35,533 nucleotides of DNA from an uncultured Clostridia bacterium (GCA_946055105.1 CAMGEK010000007.1:1-35533); one strand, 5' to 3'. Positions 25,763 through 34,287 are shown, counted from the first letter of the stretch. The notes: a model not told the origin generated them from the letters alone. Program-made: numbers and translations.

Positions 25763-25791
25763 TTGACTTTTTTTTACGGAAATGATACGCT
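25763..25791 (+). promoter_or_regulatory. Promoter of the riboswitch-exchanger-ABC operon
   Basis: TTGACT (25763-25768), 17-bp spacer, TACGCT (25786-25791) with TGA just before it as an extended -10. The predicted start, near 25798, coincides with the 5' edge of the riboswitch P1 helix. The -10 is weak, so confidence is moderate. Confidence 0.6.
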
Positions 25792-25798
25792 TAATCAT

Positions 25799-25921
25799 GC
25801 GGGAGGGAGTAGTCCTTCTCTTTGCTTCGCGGCAACATACCCCGGGGAAACCCGTGTCGCGAAGGTTCGTGCGAACGAATGACAAGACTTCCGCAAATTG
25901 TTCCCGAAAGGGGAAAGGCGG
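25799..25921 (+). ncRNA. yybP-ykoY (manganese) riboswitch with RBS-masking expression platform
   Basis: The leader holds the hallmark conserved blocks of the yybP-ykoY class in order: GGGAGTAGTCC (near 25805-25814), GCAACATACC (25832-25841) and GACAAGAC (25881-25888). P1 is GCGGGAG (25799-25805) with CTTCCGC (25888-25894), including one G-U pair. Between them, CGGGGAAACCCG and GTTCGTGCGAAC give internal stems. Downstream, CCGC (25891-25894) can instead pair with GCGG (25918-25921) around TTCCC-GAAAG-GGGAA (25901-25915), which would bury GGGGAAAGG, the ribosome site of the exchanger. The class is known to bind Mn2+ and usually turns genes on. The next gene encodes a CaCA cation exchanger, which fits Mn2+ or Ca2+ export. 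Confidence 0.85.
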
Positions 25922-25927
25922 TAGGGT

Positions 25928-26935
25928 ATGTTGGCGTTACGCATTTTTCTTCTCATTCTCGGATTCGCTCTGCTCGTGAAGGGCGCGGATTGGTTCGTGG
26001 ACGGCAGCGCGGGGATCGCGCGGCGGTGCCGCGTCTCGCCGCTCGTCATCGGTCTGACGGTGGTCGCGTTCGGCACGAGCGCGCCCGAACTTGCGGTCTC
26101 GATCGCTTCCGCGATCGGCAAATCCACCGACATCGCCATCGGAAACGTCGTGGGGAGCAACGTCTGCAACGTTCTGCTCATTCTCGGCGTGTCGGCGCTC
26201 ATGCACAATCTTCCCGTGCAAAAAAATTCGCTCGTGCTCGATCTGCCCGTATTGCTTCTGGCGAGCGTGCTCCTGATCGCGCTCGGCGCATGGGGACAGG
26301 CGTTGGAGTGGTGGGACGGACTGATTCTGATCGCCGTGTTCGCAGGATATATGGCGGTATTGTTCCGACTTGCGTTCCGTCAAAAGGAACGGGGCGCGGG
26401 AGAAAACGCGTTCGCCGCGGAACTTACGGAGAACGAACCCGTCGCGCGGGGAAAAATCGGGGCGTGGATTTCCGAAAAGAAAGAAAAGTTGTGGTTTCTC
26501 ATCGCGCTCGCGCTTGTCGGACTTGCGATGGTGGTCGGCGGCGGCACGCTGCTCGTGAACTCCGCGAAAGCGATCGCGTCCTATTTCGGCGTGAGCGAGC
26601 GCGTCATCGGGCTCACCGTCGTTGCGATCGGCACGTCTCTTCCCGAATTGGTGACGTCCGTGGTCGCGGCGAAAAAGGGGGAGACGGACATTGCCGTCGG
26701 GAACGTCATCGGCAGCAATATCTTCAATATTCTTCTCGTGGCGGGCGCGTCGTCCTTATTCTGTCCGCTCGCATTCACGACGGGCGGGAATCTCGTGGAC
26801 GCGTGCGTTGCGCTGGCGGCGGCGGTGTTGCTGTACGCGTTGGCGCTCTTCAAAGGGCATAAATTGGGCAAAGTCGGCGGCGCGGTAATGCTTGCGGCGT
26901 TCGTCGGTTACTATATCTATCTGTTCCTCGCGTAA
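25928..26935 (+). CDS. CaCA-family sodium/calcium (possibly manganese) exchanger, YrbG-like
   Basis: A 335-aa membrane protein with about ten hydrophobic helices in two homologous halves. Each half carries the alpha-repeat of the Ca2+/cation antiporter superfamily: GTSAPELAVSIASA from G49 with GNVVGSNVCNVLLILG, and GTSLPELVTSVVAA from G235 with GNVIGSNIFNILLVAG. The paired Glu residues (E54 and E240) are the expected cation ligands. A cytoplasmic loop of ~50 residues joins the halves. Placement directly after a yybP-ykoY riboswitch suggests that it exports Mn2+ or is induced by it; the family is otherwise known for Ca2+/Na+ exchange. It ends 16 nt before the ABC exporter gene with no terminator between them. 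Confidence 0.95.
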   Translation: MLALRIFLLILGFALLVKGADWFVDGSAGIARRCRVSPLVIGLTVVAFGTSAPELAVSIASAIGKSTDIAIGNVVGSNVCNVLLILGVSALMHNLPVQKNSLVLDLPVLLLASVLLIALGAWGQALEWWDGLILIAVFAGYMAVLFRLAFRQKERGAGENAFAAELTENEPVARGKIGAWISEKKEKLWFLIALALVGLAMVVGGGTLLVNSAKAIASYFGVSERVIGLTVVAIGTSLPELVTSVVAAKKGETDIAVGNVIGSNIFNILLVAGASSLFCPLAFTTGGNLVDACVALAAAVLLYALALFKGHKLGKVGGAVMLAAFVGYYIYLFLA

Positions 26936-26951
26936 GCGACGGGAGGCGATT

Positions 26952-28751
26952 TTGAAACATCTGATTTCCTGCCTGAAATCTTATCGGAAAGAGGCGGCGC
27001 TTGCGCCGCTGTTCAAACTGTTCGAGGCGACGCTCGAACTCATCGTTCCGCTCGTCGTGGCGGAGATCGTGGACGTGGGCGTCGCATCGGGGGATAGGGC
27101 GTATATTCTGAAAATGTGTCTCGTGCTCGTCGGGTTCGGGCTCGTCGGGCTGGGGTTTTCCTTGACGGCGCAGTATTTCGCGGCGCGCGCGGCGGTCGGC
27201 GCGGGGTGCGAACTGCGCGGCAGACTGTTCCGGAAATTGCAATCGTTCTCGTTTACGCAGATCGACGAGACGGGAACTTCGACGATGATCACGCGCATGA
27301 CGAGCGACGTCAATCAGGTGCAGACGGGAGTGAACATGGCTCTCCGTCTGTTTTTACGCTCGCCGTTTATCGTGTTCGGCGCGATGGCGATGGCGTTTTA
27401 CGTCGACCGTACCGCGGCTCTCGTGTTCGTCGCGATCATTCCTCTGCTCGCCGCGGTCGTGTTCGCGGTCATGGCGGCGTGTATTCCGCTCTATCAGAGG
27501 GTGCAGGAAAAACTCGACGGCGTGTTTCTCTCCACCCGCGAAAATCTGGCGGGCGTGCGGGTGATCAGAGCGTTTCGCCGCGAAGAGCGCGAGACGGAAG
27601 AATTCGACGGCCGCAACGGGGAGCTGCTGGCGGCGCAGAAACGCGCGGGCAGAACGGCGGCGCTGACCAATCCGCTCACGTTCGTGCTTGTCAATCTCGC
27701 GGTCATCGCGCTCGTCTACGTCGGCGCGTTGCGCGTCGACGCGGGCGCGCTCGGTCAGGGCGACGTGATCGCGCTCTACGGGTATCTTTCCCAGATCCTC
27801 GTGGAGCTCGTCAAGCTCGCAAATCTCATCGTCACGGTCACGAAAGCGGTCTCCTGTCAGAAACGCGTCGGAAAAGTGCTCGACGCGGAGGGAGAACCTT
27901 CGGCGCTCATTGCCGCGGATTCGGAATCGGCGGGAGAACCTTCGGCGCTCATTGCCGCGGATTCGGAATCGGCGGGAGGGGCTTCGGCGATCTCCGCGGC
28001 GGGAGAATCGGCGGGAGAACGGGAGGCGGTGCGGTTTGAACACGTGACGTTCCGCTATGCGGGCGGCGGCGCGCCTGCGCTTTCGGACGTGGATTTCACG
28101 GCAAAACGCGGACAGACGATCGGGATTATCGGCGGCACGGGATCGGGAAAGAGTACGCTCGCGCATCTGATTCCCCGTTTTTATACGGCGACGGAGGGGC
28201 GCGTGCTCGTGGACGGCAAGGACGTCGGGGAAATTCCCGTCGAACGCCTGCGCGAACGCGTGGGCGTCGTGCCGCAGAAGGCGGCGCTGTTCAAAGGAAC
28301 GATCCGCTCCAATCTGCTGTGGGGCAACGGCGCGGCGACGGAAGAGGAACTTCTGGCTGCGGTAAAGACGGCGCAGGCGGAGGACGTTTTGGCGGCGAAA
28401 GGCGGTCTGGACGGCGAAGTCGCGCAGGAAGGAAAGAATTTATCGGGCGGTCAGCGACAGCGGCTCACGATCGCGCGCGCGTTGGTGCGGAAACCGGAGA
28501 TTCTCATACTCGACGATTCCTCGTCCGCGCTCGACTATGCGACGGACGCGCGGTTGCGCCGCGCGTTGCGCGAAACGGGCTGTACGGTGTTCCTCATCTC
28601 CCAGCGCACGGCTTCCGTCGCGCACGCGGACGCCGTTCTCGTGCTCGACGACGGGCGGCTGGCGGGAAAGGGCACGCACGAGGAACTGCTCCGCACTTGC
28701 GAGATCTATCGGGAAATCGATCAGTCTCAGAACGGGGGGAAGCGCGTATGA
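26952..28751 (+). CDS. Heterodimeric ABC exporter, subunit with degenerate ATP site
   Basis: A 599-aa half-transporter: six membrane helices (about 1-310), a repetitive linker, and an ATPase domain. Walker A GGTGSGKST is at 394-402 and a canonical signature LSGGQ at 497-501, but Walker B reads LILDD with D522 in place of the catalytic Glu, and the switch His is Q551 (ISQRT). This is the pattern of the non-hydrolysing partner in exporters such as TM287/288, BmrCD and LmrCD. The start is TTG 26952, supported by GGGAGG at 26941-26946; the open frame further upstream overlaps the exchanger gene. Its stop overlaps the next start (ATGA). The substrate is unknown: drug, lipid or peptide export is typical. 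Confidence 0.93.
   Translation: MKHLISCLKSYRKEAALAPLFKLFEATLELIVPLVVAEIVDVGVASGDRAYILKMCLVLVGFGLVGLGFSLTAQYFAARAAVGAGCELRGRLFRKLQSFSFTQIDETGTSTMITRMTSDVNQVQTGVNMALRLFLRSPFIVFGAMAMAFYVDRTAALVFVAIIPLLAAVVFAVMAACIPLYQRVQEKLDGVFLSTRENLAGVRVIRAFRREERETEEFDGRNGELLAAQKRAGRTAALTNPLTFVLVNLAVIALVYVGALRVDAGALGQGDVIALYGYLSQILVELVKLANLIVTVTKAVSCQKRVGKVLDAEGEPSALIAADSESAGEPSALIAADSESAGGASAISAAGESAGEREAVRFEHVTFRYAGGGAPALSDVDFTAKRGQTIGIIGGTGSGKSTLAHLIPRFYTATEGRVLVDGKDVGEIPVERLRERVGVVPQKAALFKGTIRSNLLWGNGAATEEELLAAVKTAQAEDVLAAKGGLDGEVAQEGKNLSGGQRQRLTIARALVRKPEILILDDSSSALDYATDARLRRALRETGCTVFLISQRTASVAHADAVLVLDDGRLAGKGTHEELLRTCEIYREIDQSQNGGKRV
27891..27974 (+). repeat. 42-bp tandem repeat in the ABC subunit linker
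   Basis: Two identical 42-bp units (27891-27932, 27933-27974) encode GEPSALIAADSESA twice. A degenerate third stretch follows (GGASAISAAGESAGE, to about 28020). The repeat lies between the transmembrane part and the ATPase domain. Confidence 0.95.
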
Positions 28752-30502
28752 ACGGAACGAAACGAAACCGGACGGGCACGCTCGCAGGCGTCGCGCGCTA
28801 TCTGAAACCTTACGGCGGCTATCTTGTCTGTACGATCGTGCTGGCGCTCGTCACGGTGGCGTCGTCGCTGATCGTGCCCTATCTCGTCGGGCTTGCGATC
28901 GACTGCATCGTCGGCGCGGGCGCGGTGGATTACGGACGGCTGGGAAATCTGTTTCTGACGATCGGCGCATGCGTATTCGCCGCGGCGCTTTCGCAGTGGC
29001 TGACGAGCCTGTGCAACAATAAAATCGCCTATCACGTGCTCGCGGACGTGCGGCGCGACGCGTTCCGCAAGATCGAGAAACTCCCCCTGCGCTATATCGA
29101 CGCGCATGCGTACGGAGAGATCGCGAGCGTGGTCATCACCGACGCCGAACAGTTTTCCGACGGGTTGTTGCTCGGGTTCACGCAGCTGTTCACGGGCGTC
29201 GCCACGATCGTCGGAACGCTCGTATTGCTCTTTCTGTTGCGCTGGCAGCTCGCGCTCGTCGTGTTTTTCATCACGCCGCTCTCGCTGTTCGCGGCGAAGT
29301 TCATCGCTTCGCGCACCTATACCATGTTCAGAAAACAGTCGGAAGCGCGCGCCGAGCAGACGGCGTTCATCGACGAGATGATCGGAAATCTGAAAGTCGT
29401 CAAAGCGTACACGCACGAGGACGAAAACGAAGCGCGCTTCGACGAACTCAACGCGTCGCTCGGAAAATGCGCGTTGCGCGCGACCTTCTTTTCCTCCACG
29501 ACCAATCCCGTCACGCGGTTCATCAATTCCGTCGTCTACGCGGCGGTCGCGCTCGTCGGCGCGTTCACCGTCATCGCGACGGGCGGCGCGTTCTCGGTGG
29601 GAAATCTCGCCTCCGCGCTCTCCTATTCCAATCAATACACGAAGCCGTTCAACGAGATTTCGGAGGTGATCGCGGAGTTTCAGAACGCGCTCGCCTGCGC
29701 CTCCCGCGTATTCGCGCTCATCGACGAGGAGGAACAGCCCTCCGACGAGGGAAACGCCGAGCTGGGACGGGCGCACGGCGAAGTCGCTCTGCGCGACGTC
29801 AGTTTCTCCTATTCGCCCGAACGCAAGCTGATCGAACGCATGAACGTGCTCGTTCCCGCGGGCAAGCGCGCGGCGATCGTCGGTCCGACGGGGTGCGGAA
29901 AGACGACGGTCATCAATCTTCTGATGCGCTTTTACGACGTCACGGGCGGGAGCGTGACGGTAGACGGGAAAGACGTGCGGTCGGTCACGCGGAGTTCCCT
30001 GCGCGAGAACTACGGCATGGTCTTGCAGGAGACGTGGCTCAAACGCACGACGGTGCGGGAGAACCTGTGCATGGGGAAACCCGACTGTACGGAAGAGGAG
30101 ATGATCGCGGCGGCGAAGGCGGCGCACGTTCATTCGTTCGTGACGCGTCTGCCGCAGGGATACGATACGGTCGTCGGCGACGAGGGCGTTCTGTCGCAGG
30201 GACAGAAACAGTTGCTCTGCATCGCGCGGGTGATGCTCTGTCTGCCGCCCATGCTCATTCTCGACGAGGCGACGAGCTCGATCGACACCCGCACGGAGCG
30301 CAAAGTGCAGGACGCGTTCGCGCGGCTCATGACGGGACGGACGTGTTTTATCGTGGCGCACAGGCTTTCGACGATCGAGAACGCGGACGTCATTCTCGTC
30401 ATGAAGGATGGAAACGTCGTCGAACAGGGCACGCACGAAGAATTGCTCCGCGCGGGAGGACTGTACGCCGAGCTCTACCGCGCGCAGTTCGCGCCCGTAT
30501 AA
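28748..30502 (+). CDS. Heterodimeric ABC exporter, subunit with catalytic Glu
   Basis: A 584-aa half-transporter: membrane domain ~1-320 and ATPase domain ~340-584. Walker A GPTGCGKTT is at 379-387, Walker B LILDEA with catalytic E507, and switch histidine H538 (VAHRLS). Its signature is LSQGQ (482-486), not LSGGQ. Together with the partner's D522/Q551 this makes one consensus and one degenerate site at the dimer interface: the Glu/His of this subunit act with the partner's intact LSGGQ. ATG 28748 overlaps the upstream stop by 4 nt and GGGGGGAAG precedes it. It is the last gene of the riboswitch operon, ended by the hairpin at 30620-30643. Confidence 0.95.
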   Translation: MNGTKRNRTGTLAGVARYLKPYGGYLVCTIVLALVTVASSLIVPYLVGLAIDCIVGAGAVDYGRLGNLFLTIGACVFAAALSQWLTSLCNNKIAYHVLADVRRDAFRKIEKLPLRYIDAHAYGEIASVVITDAEQFSDGLLLGFTQLFTGVATIVGTLVLLFLLRWQLALVVFFITPLSLFAAKFIASRTYTMFRKQSEARAEQTAFIDEMIGNLKVVKAYTHEDENEARFDELNASLGKCALRATFFSSTTNPVTRFINSVVYAAVALVGAFTVIATGGAFSVGNLASALSYSNQYTKPFNEISEVIAEFQNALACASRVFALIDEEEQPSDEGNAELGRAHGEVALRDVSFSYSPERKLIERMNVLVPAGKRAAIVGPTGCGKTTVINLLMRFYDVTGGSVTVDGKDVRSVTRSSLRENYGMVLQETWLKRTTVRENLCMGKPDCTEEEMIAAAKAAHVHSFVTRLPQGYDTVVGDEGVLSQGQKQLLCIARVMLCLPPMLILDEATSSIDTRTERKVQDAFARLMTGRTCFIVAHRLSTIENADVILVMKDGNVVEQGTHEELLRAGGLYAELYRAQFAPV

Positions 30503-30619
30503 CGGAGAAACTCGCCGTCCGTATCAGGGAAAAACAGAACGCGCGGTTTTTGCACAAGGAACGGCGCGCGCAAGGGGAAAAGGACGAAGCGCTTAATCAC
30601 TCGCGCAAGGGAAAAACTG

Positions 30620-30647
30620 CGGAGCGGTCGTAAGACCGCTCCGTTTT
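30620..30647 (+). terminator. Terminator of the riboswitch-exchanger-ABC operon
   Basis: CGGAGCGGTC (30620-30629) pairs perfectly with GACCGCTCCG (30634-30643) around a GTAA loop and is followed by TTTT. The 297-bp gap 30503-30799 otherwise holds two CGGTATAAAAA copies (30665 and 30687) and the ClC promoter. I see no gene in it. Confidence 0.93.
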
Positions 30648-30737
30648 CGCGCGGCGAGACGCGGCGGTATAAAAACAGCTTAACTCCGGTATAAAAAATC
30701 GTGTCGGCGGGAAAAGAGGGCGCGCGGCGGGAAAAAG

Positions 30738-30766
30738 TTGCCTTTCCCTTTGATTTATGGTAAAAT
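30738..30766 (+). promoter_or_regulatory. Promoter of the ClC gene
   Basis: TTGCCT (30738-30743), 17-bp spacer, TAAAAT (30761-30766), with TGG directly before the -10 (extended -10). Confidence 0.8.
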
Positions 30767-30799
30767 AGGGCATATTCGGAAATACTAAGCGGGACAGCC

Positions 30800-32428
30800 A
30801 TGAAAAAGAAGATCGAAAAAATTAAAGGCGCGGCGTATCATTACGGGGTACAGCTCGTTGCGGTCGGCGCGCTGACGGGATTGTTCGCGGGTACGGTGGT
30901 CACGCTGTACACCGCGCTTGCCGCGCTTTCCGAGGATTTTGCGCGCGGCGTATACGCAGCGATCAGGTCCAATCCCGCGTTTATTCCGTTGCTCTTTCTC
31001 GCGCTGGCGGCGGGCGCCGTCGTCGTGGGCGGCGTCGTCAAGGCGATCCCCATGATCCGCGGAAGCGGGATTCCCCAGACGGAGGGCGCGACGCGCGGGC
31101 TGTTCGGGTTCCGATGGCTGCGCGTTCTGACGGGCATGTTCGCGACCAGTCTTTTCTGTATCTTTATGGGACTGTCGGCGGGAAGCGAAGGCCCGAGCAT
31201 TCAGATCGGCGGCGCGTGCGGATACGGGACTTCCGAGTTATTGCGTCGGAACGCGACCGTCCGTCGCTACCAGATCACGGGCGGGGCATGTACGGGGCTT
31301 GCGGTCGCGTTCAACGCGCCGTTGACGGGCATGGCGTTCGCCTTCGAGGAGGCGCATAAACGGTTTACGCCCGAGGTGTTCGTCTGCGCGTTCTCCTCGG
31401 TCATCGTCGGCGTTTTGACGCGCAATCTGCTCCGACCGCTGATGGGCTTATCCACGGGCGCGTTTTTGACGACGTTCGGGTTCGCGACGCCGCAGCCGAC
31501 GGACTATCTCTATATCCTGTTCGCCGCCGCGCTCTGCGGACTTGCGGGCGTGGGGTTCTATTTTGCGGTTTTAGGCGCGAAGAAATGCTTCGGGAAGATC
31601 GGGTTTCTGAAAAAAACGGGCGTCATGCTCGTACCCTTTCTGCTCGGCGGCGCGTGCGCGCTCGTCACGCCCAACGTCATGGGCGGCGGACACGAGCTGA
31701 TTTCGGCGCTCGGCTCGTTCGGAGCGGGCGTCGAGTCCGTCTTTTCTTCGCCCGTCTGGGTAACGCTGCTCATCGTGCTCGTATTGAAATTCCTGCTGAC
31801 CGTCGTCAATATGGGCGCGGGCGTGCCGTGCGGCGCGTTCATTCCCATGCTCGCCGTGGGCGCATGCCTCGGCGCGCTCGTCAGTCGCGTCTGCATGTCG
31901 TTCGGCATGGATTCCGTCCATTGCGATCTTCTCATTCTCATCTGCATGGCGACCTTCTTCACGACCGTCGTGAAAGCGCCGATCACGGGCGTCGTCATGG
32001 TGGTGGAACTGACTTGGGATTTTACCTTTCTTCTGCCCGTCATTCTCGGCGTCGCGGTCGGATATCTGACGGGCGATCTGTTCCGCACCGAACCGATTTA
32101 CGAAAAATTATTGAAAGATTTCCTCGTGGAACGCCCCGCTTCCGTGAAGCGGTTCACGGTACGCTTGCGCGTCGGAGAGCGGTCTCTCGGCAACGGCCGC
32201 GCGATCCGCGACGTGCTCTGGCCCGCCGATTCGCTCGTGGTGGAAGTGGCGCGCGGCGCGCGTCGGATCGTTCCGGACGGAGAAACGGTGCTTCGCGCGG
32301 GAGACGTCATTCTCGTCCGCGGCGAACGGGAGGACGGAAAAGCGTTTGCAGACCTGCTTGCTTCAACCGTCGGCGAAGCGTTGGAGGTGACCGAGGAGAC
32401 CGATCCGCAGGAAAGCGCGGAACGGTAA
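30800..32428 (+). CDS. ClC-family chloride transporter with TrkA-C-like C-terminal domain
   Basis: A 542-aa membrane protein. The ClC selectivity motifs are present in order: GSGIP at 88-92 (Ser ligand for chloride), GSEGP at 128-132 with the gating Glu E130, and GAFIP at 345-349. The retained E130 fits a ClC chloride pathway; antiporter and channel cannot be told apart here. After about 425 residues of membrane domain, the tail (SVKRFTVRLRVGERSLGNGRAIRDVLWP...GDVILVRGERED) resembles a TrkA-C (RCK-C) ligand-binding domain, a known ClC tail type likely to regulate activity. The ribosome site before ATG 30800 is weak. It is a single-gene unit with its own promoter and two downstream hairpins. 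Confidence 0.95.
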   Translation: MKKKIEKIKGAAYHYGVQLVAVGALTGLFAGTVVTLYTALAALSEDFARGVYAAIRSNPAFIPLLFLALAAGAVVVGGVVKAIPMIRGSGIPQTEGATRGLFGFRWLRVLTGMFATSLFCIFMGLSAGSEGPSIQIGGACGYGTSELLRRNATVRRYQITGGACTGLAVAFNAPLTGMAFAFEEAHKRFTPEVFVCAFSSVIVGVLTRNLLRPLMGLSTGAFLTTFGFATPQPTDYLYILFAAALCGLAGVGFYFAVLGAKKCFGKIGFLKKTGVMLVPFLLGGACALVTPNVMGGGHELISALGSFGAGVESVFSSPVWVTLLIVLVLKFLLTVVNMGAGVPCGAFIPMLAVGACLGALVSRVCMSFGMDSVHCDLLILICMATFFTTVVKAPITGVVMVVELTWDFTFLLPVILGVAVGYLTGDLFRTEPIYEKLLKDFLVERPASVKRFTVRLRVGERSLGNGRAIRDVLWPADSLVVEVARGARRIVPDGETVLRAGDVILVRGEREDGKAFADLLASTVGEALEVTEETDPQESAER

Positions 32429-32434
32429 CGCATA

Positions 32435-32506
32435 ACGGCTCGTCGCCGCGCCCGTCCGATTCGCGCGGCGGGCTTTCAAAGGAACGGAACGAGCCGTCAA
32501 AACTTT
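32435..32506 (+). terminator. Nested hairpin after the ClC gene
   Basis: Outer arms ACGGCTCGT (32435-32443) and ACGAGCCGT (32489-32497) are perfect complements. Inside them, CGCCGCGC (32444-32451) pairs with GCGCGGCG (32463-32470). CAAAACTTTT follows. Confidence 0.65.
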
Positions 32507-32514
32507 TAGACGAC

Positions 32515-32547
32515 AAAAAAGGCTAACGAAATTTCGTTAACCTTTTT
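32515..32547. terminator. Bidirectional terminator between ClC and GNAT genes
   Basis: AAAAAAGG, one mismatch, TAACGAAA, then TTTCGTTA, mismatch and CCTTTTT: a long stem with A-run and T-run at its two ends. It can stop transcription from the ClC gene (+) and from the GNAT gene (-). Confidence 0.9.
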
Positions 32548-32620
32548 CTTTTGCTTTCCGTTCGGGGAGTTTGATTTCCGCGCTCCGCGCGTTCGGGGTT
32601 TTACGCGAGAAGCAAAGGAT

Positions 32621-33025
32621 TTACGTCCATAGCGACGTTATGAACATCGGAGAAGCGTTGTTGCTTTTTTCAAATCCGCAGGCTTGGTAAAAGCGCAGTT
32701 CGTCGTCATACGCCACGACCACGATACGCATATATTCCTGATACTTGTCTTTTACCATCTTCACAAGCGTTCTTCCGATCGTTTTGCCTTGATATTCGGG
32801 ATCGACAAGAAGATAATGAACGTAGGCGTTCATGATTCCGTCGTCCATAGCGCATATCATTCCGACGAGTTTATCTCCGTCCCAAGCGGAAAAAACCGTA
32901 TCAAAATTTCTCATCGCAACGACAAGCTTTTCGGGAAAATGCCCCGACGACCATTCGACCGAAAGAAACAATCTTTCGAGTTCTTTCCGTTCAAAAAGAC
33001 GAACGTCTTTATATTCGATCTTCAT
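32621..33025 (-). CDS. GNAT-family N-acetyltransferase
   Basis: A 134-aa single-domain acetyltransferase. The core GNAT pattern is visible: a beta-4 strand AYVHYLLVDPEYQGKTIGRTLV, where QGKTIG is the acetyl-CoA pyrophosphate loop, then the strand RIVVVAYDDELRFYQACGFE, whose FYxxxGF ending is typical. The substrate is unknown. GAGGGAG lies upstream of ATG 33025 on the minus strand. The gene and its flanks are visibly more A+T-rich than all neighbours, and codon choice differs (more AAA, TTT, GAT), suggesting recent acquisition. It is convergent with the ClC gene and 92 bp downstream of the methyltransferase gene; no clear promoter was found between them. Confidence 0.88.
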   Translation of the reverse strand: MKIEYKDVRLFERKELERLFLSVEWSSGHFPEKLVVAMRNFDTVFSAWDGDKLVGMICAMDDGIMNAYVHYLLVDPEYQGKTIGRTLVKMVKDKYQEYMRIVVVAYDDELRFYQACGFEKSNNASPMFITSLWT

Positions 33026-33117
33026 ATTGGTCTCCCTCGCTAAATTCTTATGGAGCGATGCGATGACGACGGCTCAAAAACCGGACTTATAAAAAGCGAA
33101 CGAAATCGCGGCGATCG

Positions 33118-34281
33118 TTATTCCACGTGCAGAACGAAGAATTTCAGATATTGCGTTTCTTCGGCGCAGAGCAGAGACGGGTGATCGGGCGCCTGCGATT
33201 TGATTTCCACGCTCCGAACCCTTCTGCCCGAGTCGCGCGCCGCTTCGACGAGCATCTGTTCAAAGAGGGGGAAGGTCATGTAGTGCGAGCAGGAGCAGGA
33301 GACGAGGAATCCGCCGCTTCTGACGAGTTTCAAGCCGAGCAGGTTGAGATCTTTATAGCCGCGATAGGCGTCCTTCACTTCGTTCGCGCTCTTGCAGAAC
33401 GCGGGCGGATCGAGAATCACGCAGTCGAATTTTCTGCCCGCGGCTCTGTATTCGCGCAGTTTTTCAAACGCGTCGCCGCATTCGGTGCGGATATTGGAAA
33501 ATCCGTTGAGCGCGGCGTTTTCCCGTACGTTTTCGAGGGCGAATTCGGAGACGTCGAGCGCGGTCACGCTGTCGGCGACGGTCGCGGCGTTGAGGGAAAA
33601 GCCGCCGCTGTTACAGAAACAGTCGAGCGTTTCCCCGCGCGCATAGCGGCGCACGGCGTAGCGGTTCTCCTTCTGATCGAGAAAATATCCCGTCTTTTGC
33701 CCCTTTCGGAGATTGACGCGCATGCGAAGTCCGTTTTCTTCGATTTCCACCCATTCGGGCACTTCTCCGTAGAGAACGCCCGTCTCTTCGGGCAGACCTT
33801 CCTTTTTGCGCACGGCGACGTCCGACCGCTCGTAAATTCCCTTCGGGGAAAATTCCGCGACGAGCGCGGCGACGATGCGCGCCTTTCTCAGGTAGACGCC
33901 GAGCGAGAGCAACTGCACGGAGAGATAGTCGCCGTATTTATCCACGATGAGCGCGGGCAGATCGTCCGCCTCCGCGAATACGGCGCGGTAACAGTTCCCG
34001 TAGCCGAGCGCGCGGCGGTATTCGGCGGCGCGGCGGATTCGCGCGCGGAGCAGTTCGTCCGTGTCCTCTTCGTTGCCGCGCAGAAAGATGCGGACGAGGA
34101 TTTTCGAGGCGTGATTGAGATACCCTTTCCCGATATATCTGCCGTCGAACGCGCGGACGGTCGCAAGCGCGCCGTTCTTGTCCTTTCCTTCGATCCGCGC
34201 CGTCTCGTTGGCATAAACCCAGCTGTGCCCCGCGAGCAGGCGCTTCTCTTCCCCTTTTTTCAAATAAACTTCGTAACCCAT
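33118..34281 (-). CDS. rlmI: RlmI-like 23S rRNA m5C methyltransferase (PUA + Rossmann)
   Basis: A 387-aa class I SAM-dependent methyltransferase. An N-terminal PUA-type domain (LLAGHSWVYANE at 15-26) precedes the catalytic domain with the SAM loop LDCFCNSGGFSL (219-230), DPPAF (291-295), and SCSCSHYM (328-335), whose cysteines include the predicted nucleophile for cytosine-C5 methylation. This matches the RlmI/YccW (m5C1962 of 23S rRNA) family in layout and length. The frame is open to 34410, but family homology begins at MGYEVYLKKGEEKRLL, so ATG 34281 is used. No Shine-Dalgarno precedes it; the -10 box ends 7 bp before the ATG, implying a leaderless mRNA. Confidence 0.9.
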   Translation of the reverse strand: MGYEVYLKKGEEKRLLAGHSWVYANETARIEGKDKNGALATVRAFDGRYIGKGYLNHASKILVRIFLRGNEEDTDELLRARIRRAAEYRRALGYGNCYRAVFAEADDLPALIVDKYGDYLSVQLLSLGVYLRKARIVAALVAEFSPKGIYERSDVAVRKKEGLPEETGVLYGEVPEWVEIEENGLRMRVNLRKGQKTGYFLDQKENRYAVRRYARGETLDCFCNSGGFSLNAATVADSVTALDVSEFALENVRENAALNGFSNIRTECGDAFEKLREYRAAGRKFDCVILDPPAFCKSANEVKDAYRGYKDLNLLGLKLVRSGGFLVSCSCSHYMTFPLFEQMLVEAARDSGRRVRSVEIKSQAPDHPSLLCAEETQYLKFFVLHVE

Positions 34282-34287
34282 GCGCCT

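Noticed and set aside
25755-25768. CcpA cre-like site (AAGCGCTT core) overlapping the -35 of the riboswitch promoter
   Set aside because: Only the inner 8 bp fit; the outer bases deviate and the operon is not sugar-related.
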